Source: Bacillota bacterium (lineage in GTDB: Bacteria > Bacillota > Clostridia > Christensenellales > UMGS416). From it: a stretch of DNA of 46,533 bases. This document shows, in pieces, positions 41,807 to 46,533 of this stretch (position 1 is its first letter; each line of letters starts with the position of its first letter). The stretch is from assembly GCA_023410875.1 (NCBI GenBank), contig JAEYPH010000097.1:1-46533 (forward strand). Reading direction: 5' to 3'. The translations under genes and the position numbers were made by a program. Below the pieces are notes generated by a model that was given only the letters and a program-made list of their open reading frames with translations, made no database searches and was not told the DNA's origin.

Positions 41807-42565
41807 ATGAAGTATTGCAGGGCGTGTTATGAAGGACGCACGATCCACGGCTGGATAGAGGGAGACGAGATCGCCGTATTGAGCGGCGACGCCATCACCG
41901 GCCCCGAGGCGGCGCTGAGCGGCGAGCGTGTCCGGCTGGCCGAAGCCGTTTTGCTGGCCCCTTGCGCGCCCACAAAGGTCGTGGCCGTGGGCATCAACTA
42001 CCGCGACCACGCCGGCGAGATGGGCCATGAGCTGCCGCCGGATCCGGTCATCTTCCTGAAACCCCCTTCGGCGGTCATCGGCCCCGGTGAGGACATCGTG
42101 AAGCCCGGCTCCGACGTGCGCGTGGACCATGAGGCCGAGCTGGCCATCGTCATCGGTCGGCGCTGCAAGGCCGTGAAAGCCGCCGACGCCGAGGACGTGA
42201 TCTTCGGCTACACGTGCTGCAATGACGTGACTGCCCGGGAGATACAGTACAAGGACGGCCAGTGGACCCGCGGCAAGGGCTATGACACCTTCTGCCCGCT
42301 GGGGCCGTGGATCGAAACCGTGCTGGACGCCGGCCACACATGGGTGGAAAGCCGGCTTAACGGCGCCGTGCGCCAGCACAGCACCACCGATCTCATGATC
42401 AACAGCATTGGCCGCGTCGTGGAGTTTGTAAGCGCCGTGATGACGCTGCTGCCCGGCGACGTCATCACGACCGGCACGCCGGCGGGCATAGGCCCCATGC
42501 AGGCCGGCGACGTCGTGGAGATCGAGGTAGGCGGCATCGGCATCCTGCGCAATCCAGTGAGGTGA
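41807..42565 (+). CDS. fumarylacetoacetate hydrolase (FAH) family protein
   Basis: About 252 residues from ATG 41807 (AGGAGA 11 nt upstream; ATG 41798, three codons earlier, lies only 2 nt from it). FAH landmarks are VGINYRDHAGEMG, FLKPPSAV, DHEAELAIVIG (metal Glu/Asp), YTCCNDVTARE, KGYDTFCPLGPW and TGTPAGIGPM. The family includes acylpyruvases and oxaloacetate decarboxylase/tautomerases. With no pathway genes around, a metabolite-repair role such as oxaloacetate tautomerase is possible but unproven. It is followed 6 nt later by yerC. Confidence 0.9.
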   Translation: MKYCRACYEGRTIHGWIEGDEIAVLSGDAITGPEAALSGERVRLAEAVLLAPCAPTKVVAVGINYRDHAGEMGHELPPDPVIFLKPPSAVIGPGEDIVKPGSDVRVDHEAELAIVIGRRCKAVKAADAEDVIFGYTCCNDVTAREIQYKDGQWTRGKGYDTFCPLGPWIETVLDAGHTWVESRLNGAVRQHSTTDLMINSIGRVVEFVSAVMTLLPGDVITTGTPAGIGPMQAGDVVEIEVGGIGILRNPVR

Positions 42566-42571
42566 GAATCC

Positions 42572-42886
42572 ATGGCATACGAACCGATCATCAAATCCGA
42601 ACAGCTGGATACGCTGTTTGCCGCGGTGCTGACGCTGGAGACGGCGGAGGATTGCTACCGTTTTTTTGAGGACCTGTGCACCGTGCACGAGCTGCAGGAC
42701 ATGGGCCAGCGCCTGGAGGTGGCCCGCAACCTGCAGGCCGAGGTGACCTATCACGACATCGTGGAGCGCACCGGGGCCAGCACCGCGACCATCAGCCGCG
42801 TCAACCGCTGCCTGAACTATGGCTCCGGCGGCTATCGCCTGGCGCTGCAGCGGCTCAAAGATCAAGCAACCAAAGAGGATAAATGA
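42572..42886 (+). CDS. yerC: YerC/YecD family TrpR-related protein
   Basis: 104 residues, the size of the family. It has the TrpR-like helical fold: ETAEDCYRFFEDLCTVHELQ, QRLEVARNL, then a helix-turn-helix with YHDIVERTGASTATISRVNR (about 59-78). The exact ligand and targets are unknown; the family is often next to pcrA and ligA in Firmicutes, as here. Its stop overlaps the pcrA start (ATGA), which indicates coupling. Confidence 0.92.
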   Translation: MAYEPIIKSEQLDTLFAAVLTLETAEDCYRFFEDLCTVHELQDMGQRLEVARNLQAEVTYHDIVERTGASTATISRVNRCLNYGSGGYRLALQRLKDQATKEDK

Positions 42887-45180
42887 TGAGCAGACTCAAT
42901 CCCATGCAGCAGCAGGCCGTGGAGCGCACCGAGGGCCCGCTGCTGATTCTGGCCGGCGCCGGGAGCGGCAAAACCAGCACGCTGACCAGCCGCATCGCCC
43001 GCATACTGGAGCTGGGCCTGGCCAAACCCGCCGAGGTTCTGGCCATCACCTTCACCAACAAGGCCGCCAAAGAGATGCGCGAGCGCGTGGAACGCCTGTG
43101 CGGCGACATCGGCGACATGCAGATTTCCACGTTCCACAGCTTCTGCTGCCGCATCCTGCGCCAGAACATCATAGAGCTGGGCTACACCCGGTGGTTTACG
43201 ATCTACGACGACGACGACTCCATGACCGTCATCAACGAGATCGCCAAGGAGATGGACTTAAGCGAGAAGTATTACCCGCGCCGGGCCATCCGCGCCGCCA
43301 TCAGCGACGCCAAGAACAAGCTGCTGACGCCGGATGAATACCGCCAGCAGAGCGCCGACAACCCGCTGGCGCCCAAGATCGCCTCAGTGTACCAGAAATA
43401 TGAGGACCGCCTTAAGGCCAGCAACTCGCTGGATTTTGACGACCTGCTCACCAAGACGCTGGAGCTGTTCACCGTAAGCGGCCCGGTGCTGCGCTATTAT
43501 CAGCACCGCTTCAAGTACATCCATGTGGACGAATACCAGGACACCAACCGCGCCCAGTATCTGCTGGTTAAGCTGCTGTGCGGCGTGCACCGCAACATCT
43601 GCGTCGTCGGCGACGACGACCAGAGCATTTACGGCTGGCGCGGAGCGGACATCCGCAACATACTGGATTTTGAGCAGGACTTCCCCGACGCGTGTGTGAT
43701 CCGCCTGGAGCAGAACTACCGCTCCACTTCCACCGTGCTGGACGCCGCCAACGCCGTGATCCGCAACAACAGCGCTCGTAAGGAAAAGGCGCTGTGGACC
43801 GACCGCAAGGGCGGCGACAAGATCACCGTGTACACTGCCGAGAGCGAGCGCGACGAGGCCGCCTACATCTCGCGCACGATCGTGCAGCTGCTGGGGGAAT
43901 ATAATTACGGCGACTTCGCCGTGCTGTACCGCACCAACGCCCAGAGTCGCGCGCTGGAAGACGCGCTGATGAAGGCCGGCATCGCCTATTCGGTGTATGG
44001 CGGCACCCGGTTCTATGACCGCAAGGAAGTCAAAGACTTGGTAGCATACCTTAAGCTGGCCGCCAACCCGCTGGACACCGTGGCCTTAAAGCGCGTGCTC
44101 AACGTGCCCCGCCGCGGCATTGGCGACACAACGGTGGAGCGCCTGCAGGCCACGGCCGAGGCCCGCCGCTGCACGCTGTGGGAGGTGCTGCGCGACGGCG
44201 ACGCCGTGCGCGAGGCCGCGCCCAAAGCCGTGCGCCAGATCAGCCAGTTTACAGAGTTGATCCGCTCCATTGAGGACGCATCCAGCCACATGGCCCTGCT
44301 GGAGCTCGTGGACCGCGTGCTGCGGGAGAGCGGCATCGAGGCCATGTACGCCGACCAGGAGGACGACGAGAGCCGCACCCGCCTGGAGAACCTGCGGGAG
44401 TTCCGCAGCGCCGCGGCGGATTTCATGGCTAGCCGCGACGACGCCAACCTCAACGAGTTCCTGGAGAACATCGCGTTGGTCACCGACCTGGATTCCATGG
44501 ACGGCGCCAAGCGAGCCGTGAGCCTGATGACGCTGCACAGCGCCAAGGGCCTGGAGTTCCCGGTCGTGTTCCTGCCGGGCGTGGAGGAGGGCATCTTCCC
44601 GACCAGCCGCAGCATGGACGACCCGGAGAAGCTGGAGGAGGAGCGCCGACTGTGCTATGTGGGCATCACCCGCGCCCGGGATCGGCTGTATCTGCTGCAC
44701 AGCATACGCCGCCTGCTTTATGGCAACCTAACCTCGTGCATCCCTTCGCGCTTCCTGGAGGAGCTGCCAGAGGAGCTGCTGGTCCACAAGGGTGAAAGCA
44801 CCCGCAGCCAGCGTCGGGCGGACAACGCCAAGAACTTCTTTGAACGCGGCAGCTACGATCAGGGTGTGCGCAGCGCGCCGGAGCGGCGCAGCGACGGCCC
44901 CAAGCCCATCGCCGTGGCCCGGCCCCAGTGGGGCGGCACGCCGGCCCCCCGCGCAGCCGCACCGATGATGCCCGCCGGCTACAGCGCCGCGAAACCCGCC
45001 GCGCCCAAGGCCGATGTCGGCGACATCGCCAGCGGCGACCGCGTGCGTCATCGCCTGTTCGGCGAGGGCATCGTCGTCTCCGTGGAGGGCACGGCACCCA
45101 AGCGGATTTTCAAGGTCAATTTCAAAGGCGCGGGCATGAAGGAGCTGTCCGAGAGCTTCGCGCCGCTGGAAAGGGCGTGA
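42883..45180 (+). CDS. pcrA: UvrD/PcrA family superfamily 1A DNA helicase
   Basis: 765 residues. SF1A motifs in order are Q-motif LNPMQQQAV, Walker A LAGAGSGKTS (about 23-32), TFTNKAAKEM (Ia), VDEYQDTN (II, about 215), GDDDQSIYGWRGA (III), LEQNYRS (IV), LMTLHSAKGLEFP (V) and LCYVGITRARD (VI). A low-complexity linker (about 640-705) leads to a C-terminal Tudor-like domain (DRVRHRLFGEGIVVSVEG) that binds RNA polymerase in PcrA. It acts in repair, replication restart and transcription-replication conflicts. ligA begins 4 nt after the stop, the conserved pcrA-ligA pair. Confidence 0.97.
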   Translation: MMSRLNPMQQQAVERTEGPLLILAGAGSGKTSTLTSRIARILELGLAKPAEVLAITFTNKAAKEMRERVERLCGDIGDMQISTFHSFCCRILRQNIIELGYTRWFTIYDDDDSMTVINEIAKEMDLSEKYYPRRAIRAAISDAKNKLLTPDEYRQQSADNPLAPKIASVYQKYEDRLKASNSLDFDDLLTKTLELFTVSGPVLRYYQHRFKYIHVDEYQDTNRAQYLLVKLLCGVHRNICVVGDDDQSIYGWRGADIRNILDFEQDFPDACVIRLEQNYRSTSTVLDAANAVIRNNSARKEKALWTDRKGGDKITVYTAESERDEAAYISRTIVQLLGEYNYGDFAVLYRTNAQSRALEDALMKAGIAYSVYGGTRFYDRKEVKDLVAYLKLAANPLDTVALKRVLNVPRRGIGDTTVERLQATAEARRCTLWEVLRDGDAVREAAPKAVRQISQFTELIRSIEDASSHMALLELVDRVLRESGIEAMYADQEDDESRTRLENLREFRSAAADFMASRDDANLNEFLENIALVTDLDSMDGAKRAVSLMTLHSAKGLEFPVVFLPGVEEGIFPTSRSMDDPEKLEEERRLCYVGITRARDRLYLLHSIRRLLYGNLTSCIPSRFLEELPEELLVHKGESTRSQRRADNAKNFFERGSYDQGVRSAPERRSDGPKPIAVARPQWGGTPAPRAAAPMMPAGYSAAKPAAPKADVGDIASGDRVRHRLFGEGIVVSVEGTAPKRIFKVNFKGAGMKELSESFAPLERA

Positions 45181-45184
45181 CCCG

Positions 45185-46533
45185 ATGGACGACACACAGA
45201 ACCGGCAGCGCATGGCGCAGTTGGTGGAGCTGCTCAACGAGCTGGCCTGGCGCTATTACGTGCTGGACGAGCCGCGGGTAAGCGACGCGGAATATGACGC
45301 GCTGCACGACGAGCTGCTGGAACTGGAGAAGCAATACGGCGCGCTGCCCGATTCGCCCACGGGGCGCGTGGGCGGAGCACCGCTCAAGGGCTTCGAGCAG
45401 CACCGCCACCTGGCCCGGCTGTGGAGCATGGACAAGGTGCGCACCGAGGCCGCCCTGCGCGACTGGGCGGCCCGCTGTCAGCGCCTGATGGCCGACCACG
45501 AGGCCCAGACCGGCGAGCGCCTGCCGCCGCTGCAGTTCGCCGTGGAGTATAAGTTCGACGGCCTGACCGTGAACCTGACTTATGAGAACGGCCTGCTGGT
45601 GCAGGCGTCCACCCGCGGCAACGGCGAAGTCGGCGAGGCCGTGCTGCCCCAGATCAAGACCGTGCGGGGCATCCCTTTGTCCATCGCTCACCAGGGCCGC
45701 ATGGAGGTGCACGGCGAGTGCTTCATGAAGCTCTCCGCATGGAGGGAATACAACCGCACCGCCGCCGAACCCTTGAAGAACGCCCGCAACGGCGCCGCCG
45801 GGGCCCTGCGCAACCTGGACCCGGCAGTGACCGCCGCGCGGCACCTGAGCGCCTTCTTCTATGACGTGGGCTATATCGAGGGCCGCACCCTGAGCAACCA
45901 CGTGGATATGATCGAGTTCATCCGCGACAACCACCTTCCGTGCAGCCCCTTTTTAAAAGTATGCTCCAGCATGGAACAGGTGCTGGAGGTCATCGCCGAG
46001 GCTGAGCGTGACCGCAGCGCGCTGGACTATCTGATCGACGGCATGGTCGTCAAGATCGTGGATTTCGCGACCCGCCGGGCGCTGGGATACACCAACCGCT
46101 TCGCCCGCTGGGAGATCGCGTGGAAGTTTGAGGCCGAGGAGATCACGACGATCATTCGAGACATCGTGTGGGACGCCGGGCGCACCGGGAAGCTCACGCC
46201 GGTGGCCGAGGTGGAGCCCGTGGACATCGCCGGGGCCACCGTGCGGCGTGCCACGCTCAACAACTGGGACGACATCCAGCGCAAGGGCGTGCAGCTGGGT
46301 GGCCGCGTGTGGATCCGCCGCAGCAACGAGGTGATCCCCGAGATCATGGGCGCCGTGGAGGATCCGGAGCTGCATACTCAGCCACCGCAGAAGCCCGAAC
46401 ATTGCCCGGCCTGCGGCAGCCAGGTCGTTGCGCAGGGGGCGCACCTGTTCTGCCCCAATGGGCTGGGCTGCCCGCCCCAGGCTGTCAGCCGCCTGGTGCA
46501 CTATGCCTCGCGCAACGCCATGGACATCGAGAC
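45185..46533 (+). CDS. ligA: NAD-dependent DNA ligase, N-terminal part (truncated by window edge)
   Basis: The frame opens with MDDTQNRQRMAQLVELLNEL at 45185 and runs through the window end (about 449 codons present). The Ia-type N-terminal region RYYVLDEPRVSDAEYDALHD binds NMN. The adenylation motif is VEYKFDGLTV, with the nucleotide-attacking Lys at about residue 123 (KxDG). STRGNGEVGEAV and LKNARNGAAGALRNLDP follow, then the OB fold and a Cys4 zinc site beginning CPACG (near 409) and CPNGLGCP. The HhH and BRCT regions lie beyond the window. LigA seals nicks in replication and repair using NAD+. Confidence 0.95.
   Translation, partial: MDDTQNRQRMAQLVELLNELAWRYYVLDEPRVSDAEYDALHDELLELEKQYGALPDSPTGRVGGAPLKGFEQHRHLARLWSMDKVRTEAALRDWAARCQRLMADHEAQTGERLPPLQFAVEYKFDGLTVNLTYENGLLVQASTRGNGEVGEAVLPQIKTVRGIPLSIAHQGRMEVHGECFMKLSAWREYNRTAAEPLKNARNGAAGALRNLDPAVTAARHLSAFFYDVGYIEGRTLSNHVDMIEFIRDNHLPCSPFLKVCSSMEQVLEVIAEAERDRSALDYLIDGMVVKIVDFATRRALGYTNRFARWEIAWKFEAEEITTIIRDIVWDAGRTGKLTPVAEVEPVDIAGATVRRATLNNWDDIQRKGVQLGGRVWIRRSNEVIPEIMGAVEDPELHTQPPQKPEHCPACGSQVVAQGAHLFCPNGLGCPPQAVSRLVHYASRNAMDIE

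Overview
The window looks like chromosome of a high-GC Clostridia-type Firmicute; a Christensenellales/Oscillospirales-like gut lineage is my inference. Supporting signs are a CggR-type regulator heading a pgk-tpiA-gpmI glycolytic operon, HemZ, a YerC-PcrA-LigA string, DUF1540 proteins, lipoprotein signal peptides and strong AGGAGG-type ribosome binding sites. No rRNA, tRNA, CRISPR array, transposase or phage gene was seen. The 46.5 kb are mostly GC-rich core genome, apart from one AT-rich island at about 8.71-11.98 kb.

Layout. 0-6 kb: the end of a chemotaxis receptor, a perfect 24-bp inverted repeat, an ABC-F ATPase behind a structured leader, and a multi-PAS GGDEF/HD-GYP protein. 6-8.7 kb: dtd, an MBL-fold hydrolase and hemZ. 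8.7-12 kb: a foreign three-gene operon on the minus strand (DNA methyltransferase, DUF262 protein, HEPN protein) abutting and apparently replacing the 3' end of hemZ; this is the best candidate for a little-described defence system. 12-17 kb: cggR-pgk-tpiA-gpmI with a recognisable promoter and operator but no gapA. 17-26.5 kb: a GH3 lipoprotein, a frameshifted DinB-like gene, a PrsA-like foldase, a minus-strand transporter/deacetylase/S41 group, ispE, a nucleotidyltransferase and a small lipoprotein. 26.7-34.2 kb: a second, larger PAS/GAF/GGDEF/HD-GYP protein followed by a small two-TM protein, a DMT permease, two tiny Cys-rich proteins and a dGTPase-like gene. 34.6-40 kb: a phosphonate operon (NTP transferase, cytidylyltransferase-PEP mutase fusion, phosphonopyruvate decarboxylase, Fe-ADH, LicD) that reads as synthesis of a CMP-activated C2 phosphonate and its transfer to a surface glycan. 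40-46.5 kb: a propeller-like lipoprotein on the minus strand, then an FAH-family gene, yerC, pcrA and the start of ligA.

Two kinds of intergenic structured sequence stand out. Three copies of a roughly 165-240 nt multi-hairpin element (called SR1 here) lie at about 5.97, 24.24 and 34.24 kb. Each lies 45-65 nt upstream of a gene and points the same way as that gene (dtd, ispE, dgt). The copies differ by base changes that preserve pairing. Two other multi-hairpin interspersed repeats lie after gpmI and inside the phosphonate operon.
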